A stretch of DNA of 17,485 bases from an uncultured Prevotella sp. (GCA_900543155.1 UQQN01000048.1:1-17485), one strand, 5' to 3'; shown: positions 6,951 through 14,265, counted from the stretch's first letter. Notes: generated from the sequence alone by a model not told the origin. Numbers and translations: made by a program.

Positions 6951-8570
6951 ATGACAATACAACAACGCATAGAAAACCTGTTGCACTATTTGCAACAAGG
7001 CATTTACGAAAAAGAAACTGAAACAGCATTGGCTTTATTGGCAGCCTTAGCAGGCGAAAGCATTTTGCTGCTAGGACCTCCGGGGGTTGCCAAATCAATG
7101 GTGGCACGCAGACTAAAGGAAGCATTCAAAAACGCACGATCGTTTGAATACTTAATGTCACGCTTCTCTACGCCCGACGAGATCTTTGGTCCTGTGAGCA
7201 TTGCACGACTTAAAGAATCGGACAAGTATGAACGTGCTACAGATGGTTTTTTGCCTACCGCTGATGTAGTTTTCCTAGATGAAATTTGGAAGGCAGGACC
7301 TGCCATACAAAATACGTTGCTCACAGTGATGAATGAAAAATTGTTTCGCAATGGTGACAAAGAAATGCACTTGCCACTAAAATTACTTGTGGCAGCATCT
7401 AACGAATTACCAGCAAAAGGTGAAGGATTAGAGGCTTTGTGGGACCGTTTTATGATTCGCATAGTGTGTAGTTGTATTCGCAACGAAAACGTGTTTCGCA
7501 ACATGCTATGTCAACCGACTGAGGGTATGACTGCATCCTCTAAATCTGTCCCTTCTCCTATTACTGCTAAAGAGTATGCACTATGGCAAAAAGAGGCTCA
7601 ACAAGTAACACTTTCTCCTGCCCTGCTCGATGCAATTAGCTACATACGCCAACAGCTGCAAAAGGTGGAGGTTGAAGGCAGTGAACTGGCTCGACGCATT
7701 TATGTGAGTGACCGCCGATGGGTACACATTGCTAACTTACTACGCACCTCTGCCTATGTGCAAGGACGTGAAGTGGCAGACGTGGCAGACTTGTTGCCCA
7801 TGTATCACTGTCTGTGGAACGAACCCATCGAAATAGAACAAGTAAAACATATTGTGCTGAAAAGTATTTTTGCTCCCTACTTGCAACAACTCGAAACATT
7901 GGCACAGAATGTAAAAGCAGACTTACGTACATGCAAAGCTAAAGAAGCATTAGCAAAGGCTGTGCGCGAACATGACCATCGTGACGATGATTTGCTGATT
8001 GTGGACAAACTTTTTTACCAGATAGAAAATCATGGCACAGGGCATACTTACGTGTTCATTACAGACTTTAAGAGTTTGCATGCCTATAACCCCGACCACA
8101 TTCAACGCGGCGTTATTTATAAAGACAATACGCAACGCGGACGTAGCATTGTACGCCTATACACCTCTGAAAACAAGGATATAAACAACCAAACCGACCA
8201 TGAGTTTGTTACACTCTATCGCGATAACGAACGTATTTTTATAAATGGTGTTGGCTTTAAAATGAGACATAAAGGGGCTGCTATAATGAGTCCACAAACA
8301 GGACACATTGGGGGACTCTTTGACTCATTAAGCAATAACGCTCAAGAAGATACGCACGAAGATACCATTAAAGCTGCTCTGCCCTACGCTCACTATGAGG
8401 ATGATGCGGAGAATATTTGCAACCAAATTGATGCAGCACAAAAACATATTAGCCAAAATATGTTTGCCAATGCCAACGATAAACAACAAGTAGAAGTTTA
8501 CTTGCAAGAAATGTATAAACGCATTGCATTGTGCCGCGTAGACATTCGCAAACTGCTTTACAATGAATGA
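6951..8570 (+). CDS. ravA: RavA-like MoxR AAA+ ATPase
   Basis: A 539-residue cytoplasmic ATPase of the MoxR/RavA branch of AAA+ proteins. The N-terminal half is the AAA+ module: Walker A GPPGVAKS at 42-49, Walker B VVFLDE at 106-111, sensor-1 Asn151 in AASNELP, and arginines in LWDRFMIR near 164-170. RFSTPDEIFGP (71-81) is characteristic of RavA. In E. coli, RavA hexamers work with ViaA and have been linked to lysine decarboxylase LdcI and to respiratory complexes; whether that holds here is unknown. The C-terminal half (about 300-539) is less familiar, and the protein is about 40 residues longer than E. coli RavA (498). The ATG at 6951 has no Shine-Dalgarno, only an A-rich leader. viaA begins 8 nt before its stop, so the two are translationally coupled. 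Confidence 0.9.
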   Translation: MTIQQRIENLLHYLQQGIYEKETETALALLAALAGESILLLGPPGVAKSMVARRLKEAFKNARSFEYLMSRFSTPDEIFGPVSIARLKESDKYERATDGFLPTADVVFLDEIWKAGPAIQNTLLTVMNEKLFRNGDKEMHLPLKLLVAASNELPAKGEGLEALWDRFMIRIVCSCIRNENVFRNMLCQPTEGMTASSKSVPSPITAKEYALWQKEAQQVTLSPALLDAISYIRQQLQKVEVEGSELARRIYVSDRRWVHIANLLRTSAYVQGREVADVADLLPMYHCLWNEPIEIEQVKHIVLKSIFAPYLQQLETLAQNVKADLRTCKAKEALAKAVREHDHRDDDLLIVDKLFYQIENHGTGHTYVFITDFKSLHAYNPDHIQRGVIYKDNTQRGRSIVRLYTSENKDINNQTDHEFVTLYRDNERIFINGVGFKMRHKGAAIMSPQTGHIGGLFDSLSNNAQEDTHEDTIKAALPYAHYEDDAENICNQIDAAQKHISQNMFANANDKQQVEVYLQEMYKRIALCRVDIRKLLYNE

Positions 8571-10002
8571 GCCTGCTTTTTACCTAAACGTGATTCACAA
8601 TTTTGTGGAAAATGGCGAAGAGCCTGACCTCAGCCTACTTGCACAACCTGATGCGGTATTGGAATATTTAGCACATACCATGCACGATGCTGAGGTAAAA
8701 GCTTTGGTGCTGAATGATGAAATTGCAGCGCAAGTGTTTACCGACACGATGTTGCAGTTTGTTAGGCTTAATCAAGAAAAAGCTGCCTACCAAATGCAAC
8801 GCACCAGTTTTGAACGTAAACAAATAGAGGAGGCTACCACATGGAACCTTACTAAACGACGTGATAATTGGCAAGCCTTGGTGCAGATGATGGACGATAA
8901 ATATGCCGAGCAAGGTTTTGACAAGGGATTTTATCTGCACGAAATGGAAACTGCGCAAGGCTATGCAGACGATGCGCTATGGCAAACGATGCTAGATGAT
9001 TGGCAATATCACCTTGACCTACGTTTGCAACTTAAACAAAGAGATTTTGCTCAATCACGTAAGGATTTGCAAAACCTTACGTTGCGCAATAATCTAAAAG
9101 GTGCCACGCAGTACGTTAAAGAACACGACATCACACAACATGAGTTTTGTCAAGCATGGGGATTGATGGGAGGACGTTGGAACACGTATGAATTTCAACG
9201 CCTTTACAACACCGTACGCTTGCAAAAGCGCTACCCTATCCTCACAGATATTGCACAACGCATGGGACGCAAGGCTGATACTCAAGGCAAACAACGCATT
9301 GGTTACACCTCGGGCAATAGCGAAAACATGGAACATGCTTCGCAAAGCGACATCACAGGCATTAGTTTAGGACGCGATATTGGGAGTTTGCTACCAGCAG
9401 AAATGGCACAGTTTGTTGATCCCGAAATGGAGGATGTTTTTCTACAAAAGTTTGTAACAAGCCGTCTGCAAACTTTCGACTATCAAAGTCACATGTTACA
9501 AGCAGCCCGCAGTTTACACACTAAACCTGCTCGTTCACACGGTCCGATTGTGGTATGTGTAGACACTTCTGGGAGTATGATGGGCGAGCCTTGGGATGTT
9601 GCCTTATCCATGTCTATGAACCTGGCAGAACTGTGTACACAACAAAAGCGCGACTGTTTTCTCATTGCCTTTGCAGTACGTGCCATCCCCATTGATATAT
9701 GCCATGATCGTGCTTTATTGCTTAAATTCTTTGCACAAAAGCCTCAGGGCGACACCAATGCACAACAAATGCTCGACAATGTATTTACACTGCTGCGCTC
9801 TAATGCACGCTATGCAGGTGCCGACGTATTATGGATTACAGACTTTCGCATTCCTTCTGTGCCCCTATCCTATTATCAAGAAATAGAAAAATTACAACAA
9901 CAAGGCACACATTTCTATGGGCTACAACTTGGCATAGCAGAAAATAAGTGGACCAAACGCTTCGATAAGATATATCAAATTGAGGATATTAAAATGCGAT
10001 AA
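8563..10002 (+). CDS. viaA: ViaA-like VWA-domain protein
   Basis: A 479-residue protein, close to the 483 of E. coli ViaA, the partner that stimulates RavA ATPase. The C-terminal third is a von Willebrand factor A domain with an intact metal site: DTSGS gives Asp334, Ser336 and Ser338; GDTNAQ gives Thr398; ITDFRIP gives Asp427. The N-terminal part (about 1-300) is helical and charged, as in ViaA. There is no signal peptide or membrane segment, so it should be cytoplasmic or peripheral at the membrane. The ATG overlaps the end of ravA (ATGAATGA, 8563-8570), the usual arrangement for this pair. Other VWA proteins pair with MoxR ATPases, but the length and the RavA neighbour favour ViaA. A hairpin repeat follows 36 nt after the stop. 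Confidence 0.9.
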   Translation: MNEPAFYLNVIHNFVENGEEPDLSLLAQPDAVLEYLAHTMHDAEVKALVLNDEIAAQVFTDTMLQFVRLNQEKAAYQMQRTSFERKQIEEATTWNLTKRRDNWQALVQMMDDKYAEQGFDKGFYLHEMETAQGYADDALWQTMLDDWQYHLDLRLQLKQRDFAQSRKDLQNLTLRNNLKGATQYVKEHDITQHEFCQAWGLMGGRWNTYEFQRLYNTVRLQKRYPILTDIAQRMGRKADTQGKQRIGYTSGNSENMEHASQSDITGISLGRDIGSLLPAEMAQFVDPEMEDVFLQKFVTSRLQTFDYQSHMLQAARSLHTKPARSHGPIVVCVDTSGSMMGEPWDVALSMSMNLAELCTQQKRDCFLIAFAVRAIPIDICHDRALLLKFFAQKPQGDTNAQQMLDNVFTLLRSNARYAGADVLWITDFRIPSVPLSYYQEIEKLQQQGTHFYGLQLGIAENKWTKRFDKIYQIEDIKMR

Positions 10003-10037
10003 TCAAGCGCACATCACAAAAATAAAGTTTGTTTTAC

Positions 10038-10071
10038 GCGCCAACCTTACCCCATTAGGTAGGGTTGGCGC
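10038..10071 (+). repeat. Hairpin repeat, GCGCCA family, copy 2
   Basis: GCGCCAACCTTACC pairs with GGTAGGGTTGGCGC over 14 bp (one T-G wobble) around a 6-nt loop, CCATTA. It lies between the convergent viaA and barrel-protein genes. No T-run follows on either strand, so it may serve as an RNA 3'-end stabiliser or a dispersed repeat rather than a simple terminator. It closely matches 77-109 in inverted orientation. Confidence 0.75.
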
Positions 10072-10190
10072 ATGAAATATTGATGATTTACACCCACAAG
10101 AAATGGCTCTTATTTGACAAAAATTGTACCGAAAAAAGATGGTCCCATAAAAGCTATACAATAAATATTCACACCTTCCTATAATACACC

Positions 10191-12236
10191 TTATTTTATA
10201 ATGCCATTATCGGTGTCACTTAGGTTTATTCTCTTTTCAGCCGATTTATGTTTACTTCCTCTGCTTAGACGCCATGAGATGTTAAGTGAAACTTGGTTGC
10301 CATTGCCTTTAGAATAGCCAATGGTATGTTTATAGAGATTGCGGTTGAAAAGTTCGTTTTCGTATGCCTTATAGTTGTTGCTGAATGGGTTAGCCCATGA
10401 CATGGATATTTGCCAATTTTGCCATGCGTAAGATGCTTTTAATACAGCGTAAGCTCCACTGAAAGCTTTTGATTCACCTTCAAAAAATGTGTTGCCATTG
10501 TCAATGTATCCTTGTAACGTGTATTTGCCGAGATATGCCGTGATGCTACCAACATAAAACCACGAAGTATGGCAATGCGTATAGTCGTTGCCGAAATTAA
10601 AACATCTGTTTATACCGCCATAGGTGGCAAACTGAAGTTTTTCGGGCAAAAGCCAATAGCTGATGTATGCCATAACATTTAATACGTCTATCTCTTTTTG
10701 GTTAATCTGCGTATAGATGAATTGATTGTCGTCTGTCCGTTCATAGTGAGCCATGTTCGGTTTGAGGCATTGCTTGTAGTAGCCTTCAATAAAGGTTTGC
10801 AAACGATTGGTGTTATACGACAACTGCAGTCGATGATCCATGTCGTGTGAAGGTTTTAAGTCGGGATTACCTACAGTCCATTCCATGCTATTGGTGCGAA
10901 TCATGGCATCGCTTGTCATGGCTATACGTGATGTTTTGTCTTGCATCTGATAAGTATAACTCAGTTGCAAACTATTTTTGATATGATATGTTAACGACAC
11001 CTTAGGGCGAAAAGTCCAGAAGTTGTACTCGTGATTGTTCTGTGTGTAATGGATGTAACTTGTGCCCATGCCCAAGGTATAACGCAGATGTTTAAGTATG
11101 CCCTTGATTTCGCCAAAGGCATACAGGCGGTTGTTGTTTGTTTGGGTTAAAGAGGAAGCATCACCTATATACTTGTTTTGGATGTATTTATAACTATAGT
11201 TCAACCCCGTAGATAGCGTAAAAGGTTTGAGGTTGTTTTCGTAGATTGCCTCAGTAAGCAATGAAGCTGTTTTGCCATTCACATCATACTGGTAAGTATT
11301 ACCCTCGTTGTTGAAACTATTGGTTCGTGTGGAAATGTAAGTTCCTACGGCATTAGCAGTAAAGGACTGACGTGGGGTGAGTTGACGACAAAAATACATG
11401 TCTAATACAGGCGAAAAGCTTTTGTTCTTTTCTCTGCTTGTTGCCTTGTATTGGCGAGCGCCTTCAACAATGTCCTTTATATCATAGTTATTTGGAATGT
11501 TGTTAAATGCTTCACTCAATGAGATTTGAAAAACTGTTGCTGTAGAATCTGCCCAATTATAGGTTAATTTAGCACCATGTGCAATAGATTTTCGAAGTGT
11601 TTCCACATCATTTCGCTCAATGGTATAGGTACTGCCATCAGTTAAGGTATATTTAGCCAACTGTATGCTTTTGGCACCTTGGTTTCGATACCCACACATA
11701 TCATGCGAAAGAGTCCATTCGCTTTTGCCATGATTCCATTTACCATAAACCATGCCTTCGCCTTGTAAGGTGGTAAGTGCTGAGGTGAGATCTGTGCCTA
11801 AGGTATAACCACTTTCGTTTTTGCGTATTATAATGTCAATGACAGAGACGATACCTTCACCATAACGAACACCTGGATTGTTTATAAAGTTGATTTTTGT
11901 AATATCCTTGGGGTTGAGTGCTAACATCTCTTGTTTGCCTACGATGATGCCATTTACTCGAAGTTGAACGTCACCCCGATTGTCAATGGTGGAAATAGAA
12001 TGGTTTATGTTGTCGACACGGAGATTGGCAAGTGAGAGCTTTTGAAGCAAGCTATAGCCATTGTTCGAAGCTTGTTTCTGCACATCGGTAGGATAGATGG
12101 TCATGCCATCGGGTTTGTTTACAACCTTAGCTGCATGAACTGTTACCTCATTGAGCGATACAGATTTGTTTGCATCTTGTGCGTAGGCATGGAATGCTGA
12201 ACTAAGGATAATAGATAGTGTAATTAGTTGTTTCAT
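10191..12236 (-). CDS. Outer-membrane beta-barrel protein with plug domain
   Basis: A 681-residue TonB-receptor-like outer-membrane protein of the Bacteroidetes beta-barrel type. A signal peptide covers residues 1-19 (MKQLITLSIILSSAFHAYAQ, cleavage probably after AYA). A plug-like domain spans about 27-140, from LNEVTVHAAKVVNKP through the VRYGEG and IDIIIRKNESG motifs. The remainder is a barrel of alternating aromatic and polar strands (for example RLQLSYNTNR and SYTYQMQDK). The N-terminal carboxypeptidase-like domain found in many Bacteroidetes receptors is absent, and I cannot identify a TonB box with confidence. No SusD-like lipoprotein is adjacent, so this is not a standard SusCD pair. 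The gene has its own promoter with Pho-box-like repeats and follows a membrane-anchored regulator, which suggests dedicated control. The ligand is unknown. Confidence 0.85.
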   Translation of the reverse strand: MKQLITLSIILSSAFHAYAQDANKSVSLNEVTVHAAKVVNKPDGMTIYPTDVQKQASNNGYSLLQKLSLANLRVDNINHSISTIDNRGDVQLRVNGIIVGKQEMLALNPKDITKINFINNPGVRYGEGIVSVIDIIIRKNESGYTLGTDLTSALTTLQGEGMVYGKWNHGKSEWTLSHDMCGYRNQGAKSIQLAKYTLTDGSTYTIERNDVETLRKSIAHGAKLTYNWADSTATVFQISLSEAFNNIPNNYDIKDIVEGARQYKATSREKNKSFSPVLDMYFCRQLTPRQSFTANAVGTYISTRTNSFNNEGNTYQYDVNGKTASLLTEAIYENNLKPFTLSTGLNYSYKYIQNKYIGDASSLTQTNNNRLYAFGEIKGILKHLRYTLGMGTSYIHYTQNNHEYNFWTFRPKVSLTYHIKNSLQLSYTYQMQDKTSRIAMTSDAMIRTNSMEWTVGNPDLKPSHDMDHRLQLSYNTNRLQTFIEGYYKQCLKPNMAHYERTDDNQFIYTQINQKEIDVLNVMAYISYWLLPEKLQFATYGGINRCFNFGNDYTHCHTSWFYVGSITAYLGKYTLQGYIDNGNTFFEGESKAFSGAYAVLKASYAWQNWQISMSWANPFSNNYKAYENELFNRNLYKHTIGYSKGNGNQVSLNISWRLSRGSKHKSAEKRINLSDTDNGIIK

Positions 12237-12266
12237 TTTGCACCATTTTTTTGATTTCGGTGCAAA
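12237..12266. repeat. Inverted repeat spanning -7 box to start codon
   Basis: TTTGCACC (12237-12244) and GGTGCAAA (12259-12266) are a perfect 8-bp inverted repeat with 14 nt between. One arm abuts the ATG of the barrel gene and the other overlaps its -7 box, so it probably acts as DNA rather than as an mRNA hairpin. Confidence 0.5.
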
Positions 12267-12293
12267 GATCGTTTAAGGATGATAGAAAGCCAA
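12262..12293 (-). promoter_or_regulatory. Promoter of the barrel-protein gene
   Basis: On the minus strand TTG (12293 to 12291) is followed after 20 nt by GATCTTTGC (12270 to 12262), one base off the TAnnTTTG consensus. The weak -7 suits an activated promoter. Start of transcription should fall near 12256, about 20 nt before the ATG. Confidence 0.55.
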
Positions 12294-12303
12294 TTTGTTT
12301 AGC

Positions 12304-12330
12304 TGACATTATCCTGACATTTGGTTGACA
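12304..12330 (-). promoter_or_regulatory. Three TGTCA repeats at 11-bp spacing (Pho-box-like)
   Basis: TGTCA occurs on the minus strand at 12330-12326, 12319-12315 and 12308-12304, each exactly 11 bp apart, one helical turn. The array ends about 10 bp upstream of the -33 element of the barrel gene. OmpR/PhoB-type winged-helix proteins bind such direct repeats, and the E. coli Pho box has TGTCA units at 11-bp spacing. The natural candidate ligand is the regulator encoded just upstream (12339-13034). Confidence 0.65.
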
Positions 12331-12338
12331 GAACTTAT

Positions 12339-13034
12339 CTATTTGATTTTCAGACTATAACTTTTTCCTCTGTTTGATTCTATTTTTAGGCTATGGGCTT
12401 CAATGATAGGTTTAATGCGTCTGATTAGCGTGTAAAGCGTGTCGTTTGCATCTGGTTTCTTAGGCCATAGTCGTTCGCAAATATCTTGTTTAGACAATGT
12501 GTGTGTATGGGTGGTTATAAACATTTCGAGTAGGGCATGTTGCATGGGAGTGAGGTGTATTTCTACACCATCAGTTGTGGTAAATGTATTATTATGGAAA
12601 ACAATGTCTCCGTACGATAGTCCTTGTAACATCAACTCGGGCTTATTTCTTTTTACATGCCACAAACTACCCAAAAGCCACAATACTCCTATAAATAAGA
12701 AAGCACCTGAAGCCTTTTGGTCTGACATCCTAAAGGTTGTTGCAAAGTTGCAGTTTGCCTCTGCCACCAATTTAGTCTTTAATAAACCTTCTTTGCGTAT
12801 CGTTCGCATAGAAATACCTGCGGTGTCTTTTAATTCGGCTATAGTAAGGTAGTTACGATAACAACGTATAGTGTCTGTAGTGACTACATTGTCTGGCATT
12901 TTTGCGAGTGTTTTTTCTAATGCTTGATTCACGTCTTGTGCTATTCTATGTTCTGTACAGCAATAACTATTCACCCCTGCACATAATGCACAGAGCAAAA
13001 GAAAACTAAACACGATGTAAGGAAGTATCTTCAT
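12339..13034 (-). CDS. Membrane-anchored winged-helix regulator
   Basis: A 231-residue protein with two membrane segments (about 4-22 and 109-126), an intervening segment of about 85 residues likely to face the periplasm, and a C-terminal winged-helix domain (about 135-231) of the OmpR/PhoB type. The DNA-binding part has the usual layout: HLTPMQHALLEMFI, then SKQDICERLWPKKP, then DTLYTLIRRIKPII as recognition helix, and NRGKSYSLKI as wing. There is no receiver domain, so it looks like a one-component sensor, ToxR-like in concept but with the DNA-binding domain at the C-terminus after two helices. Periplasmic-side cysteines are Cys25, Cys26, Cys58 and Cys95. The barrel gene follows 102 nt downstream with TGTCA repeats at its promoter. 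Its own promoter at 13117-13149 lacks those repeats. Signal and target are inferred. Confidence 0.82.
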   Translation of the reverse strand: MKILPYIVFSFLLLCALCAGVNSYCCTEHRIAQDVNQALEKTLAKMPDNVVTTDTIRCYRNYLTIAELKDTAGISMRTIRKEGLLKTKLVAEANCNFATTFRMSDQKASGAFLFIGVLWLLGSLWHVKRNKPELMLQGLSYGDIVFHNNTFTTTDGVEIHLTPMQHALLEMFITTHTHTLSKQDICERLWPKKPDANDTLYTLIRRIKPIIEAHSLKIESNRGKSYSLKIK

Positions 13035-13081
13035 AACTTATTTCGTTATAAGGGTAGTATTCACTTTTATTGTAAAATCTG

Positions 13082-13100
13082 CACCCTGTAGGGGAGGGTG
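13082..13100 (-). other. Small hairpin in regulator leader
   Basis: CACCCT (13082-13087) and AGGGTG (13095-13100) form a 6-bp GC-rich stem with a 7-nt loop, within the roughly 76-nt leader of the regulator mRNA. It is unusually GC-rich for an intergenic stretch here. Function is unknown. Confidence 0.4.
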
Positions 13101-13116
13101 TTATTTTACCTTTGTT

Positions 13117-13149
13117 GCAAAAATACATTTTTATCATGTTACGTGCAAA
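13117..13149 (-). promoter_or_regulatory. Promoter of the winged-helix regulator
   Basis: On the minus strand TTTG (13149 to 13146) is followed after 20 nt by TATTTTTGC (13125 to 13117), a full match to the Bacteroidetes pattern. Transcription should start near 13111, leaving a leader of about 76 nt. Confidence 0.7.
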
Positions 13150-13213
13150 AAATAACGTGGAGAAATTAGATTTATGTATGATGTACAAGGAGTGTTGCAA
13201 TAGTCATGCAATG

Positions 13214-13221
13214 TATCTTTG
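13214..13221 (+). promoter_or_regulatory. Possible plus-strand -7 box in intergenic gap
   Basis: TATCTTTG on the plus strand matches the -7 consensus, but the nearest TTG (13195-13197) is only 16 nt upstream. There is no plus-strand gene downstream. A transcript from here would end at the terminator at 13306-13345, giving about 115 nt that includes the palindrome ATTACTT/AAGTAAT (13237-13254). A small RNA is possible but unsupported otherwise. Confidence 0.25.
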
Positions 13222-13305
13222 TTAAGTCAGCACAATATTACTTTGCCAAGTAATGCTATACTACTTTTTCGTTTAAACATTTACGTTAATTTAAAACGCG
13301 AAAAA

Positions 13306-13345
13306 GGAGAAAACTTCCAAACGATGTGGAAATTTTCTCCTTTTA
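13306..13345. terminator. Terminator after rplT
   Basis: GGAGAAAACTTCCA (13306-13319) pairs with TGGAAATTTTCTCC (13327-13340) over 14 bp with one mismatch and a 7-nt loop. On the minus strand a T5 run follows (A5 at 13301-13305), ending the infC-rpmI-rplT transcript. T-rich sequence also follows on the plus strand, so it may work both ways. Confidence 0.8.
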
Positions 13346-13375
13346 TTTTTTTCGCTATGAGTGAAAAAGCTTTAT

Positions 13376-13720
13376 TTACTTAGCCTTTTCAACGATGGCC
13401 TTGAAAGCCTGGGGATTGTTTACAGCGAGGTCAGCGAGCACCTTACGGTTAATCTCGATACCAGCCTTGCGCAAACCACCCATGAGCTGAGAGTAAGAAA
13501 GACCTTCGAGACGTGCGGCAGCGTTGATACGCTGAATCCAAAGAGCGCGGAAATTGCGCTTTTTGTTGCGACGGTCGCGGAAGGCGTAGGTCAGACCCTT
13601 TTCCCAAGTATTCTTGGCAACGGTCCAAACGTTCTTACGGGCACCATAGTAACCGCGGGTGAGTTTGAGGATTCTCTTACGCTTAGCTCTTGAAGCTACG
13701 TGATTTACTGATCTTGGCAT
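13376..13720 (-). CDS. rplT: 50S ribosomal protein L20
   Basis: The 114-residue product matches L20 along its whole length: MPRSVNHVASRAKRKRILKL at the start, GYYGARKN, and the C-terminal RLEGLSYSQLMGGLRKAGIE. L20 binds 23S rRNA early in large-subunit assembly, and in E. coli and Bacillus it also represses its own operon by binding the mRNA. It is the last gene of the infC-rpmI-rplT order, 168 nt after rpmI, a longer gap than usual that contains a strong hairpin (13833-13879). The ATG follows an A-rich leader with no Shine-Dalgarno. A terminator follows. Confidence 0.98.
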   Translation of the reverse strand: MPRSVNHVASRAKRKRILKLTRGYYGARKNVWTVAKNTWEKGLTYAFRDRRNKKRNFRALWIQRINAAARLEGLSYSQLMGGLRKAGIEINRKVLADLAVNNPQAFKAIVEKAK

Positions 13721-13832
13721 TTTTTTGTTACATTTTGGAGGTCAGCGCCGTGGTGCATTTTAATGTTTTAGACACACAATCGGACTTTTAGTAGGCTGAA
13801 CATCCGGTTAGACTTTAATGTTTAAGATTTTT

Positions 13833-13879
13833 GAAACGTGTGCGCTTTCACGCTACTTGAGCGCATTAAGGCACGTTTC
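13833..13879 (-). other. Hairpin in the rpmI-rplT gap
   Basis: GAAACGTG (13833-13840) pairs with CACGTTTC (13872-13879), and TGCGC (13841-13845) with GCGCA (13861-13865), with a one-sided 6-nt bulge. It begins 10 nt after the rpmI stop in transcript order and could be an L20-type autoregulatory site, a processing site or an attenuator. AAACATTAAA also occurs twice in the rest of the gap (13759-13768 and 13814-13823, minus strand). Confidence 0.5.
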
Positions 13880-13888
13880 TGACGCGAT

Positions 13889-14086
13889 TTAGCGGAGGCA
13901 AAGGAGTTCGCGAACCTGACGTACGTTAGTACCATCAATGATAGCTACGTGATCGAGGTTACGCTTTTGCTTCTTAGTCTTCTTGGTCAGAATGTGACTG
14001 TGGTAAGCGTGACGTCTTTTGATCTTACCCGTTCCAGTGAGAGCGAAACGCTTCTTAGCACCAGAATTAGTCTTTACTTTTGGCAT
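13889..14086 (-). CDS. rpmI: 50S ribosomal protein L35
   Basis: The 65-residue product is L35: MPKVKTNSGAKKRFALTGTG at the start, then the basic KIKRRHAYHSHILTKKTKKQKR. It is a small, highly basic protein of the large subunit. It lies in the conserved infC-rpmI-rplT order, 179 nt after infC. The leader before its ATG is A-rich with no Shine-Dalgarno. Confidence 0.98.
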   Translation of the reverse strand: MPKVKTNSGAKKRFALTGTGKIKRRHAYHSHILTKKTKKQKRNLDHVAIIDGTNVRQVRELLCLR

Positions 14087-14118
14087 TTTCTTTTTGTTTA
14101 ATTTGTTAATATATCACT

Positions 14119-14147
14119 GCGGCTACGTGAGATACCGAACGTAGCGC
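14119..14147 (-). other. Small hairpin upstream of rpmI
   Basis: GCTACG (14122-14127) pairs with CGTAGC (14140-14145), a 6-bp stem with a 12-nt loop, about 35 nt before the rpmI ATG. Its GCTACGTGAG stretch resembles GCTACTTGAG in the hairpin before rplT (13852-13861), so the two gaps may share a recognition element. Confidence 0.35.
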
Positions 14148-14198
14148 GCAAGCATTTTCTTTTGATGTCCGCGGTTATTAAGATTTGTCAAAAATCAT

Positions 14199-14232
14199 TT
14201 AGAAAATCCTTATTCACAAGGATAATTTCTAA
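14199..14232 (-). other. Hairpin downstream of infC
   Basis: TTAGAAAATCCTT (14199-14211) and AAGGATAATTTCTAA (14218-14232) pair with a small bulge and a 6-nt loop, about 35 nt after the infC stop. In transcript order it is followed by ATGATTTTTG, a short T-run, so partial termination or attenuation before rpmI is possible. Confidence 0.4.
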
Positions 14233-14265
14233 TTTTATCAGAAAAATCTGTTAGGAAAGCGAATT

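Noticed and set aside
10191..12236. SusC of a SusCD polysaccharide-uptake pair
   Set aside because: No SusD-like lipoprotein gene adjoins it, the protein is too short for SusC, and the N-terminal carboxypeptidase-like domain is missing.
12439..12852. 137-codon frame opposite the winged-helix regulator
   Set aside because: It is antisense to a clearly coding gene, with no recognisable domains.
13361..13693. 110-codon frame opposite rplT
   Set aside because: It is a shadow of a highly conserved ribosomal protein gene.
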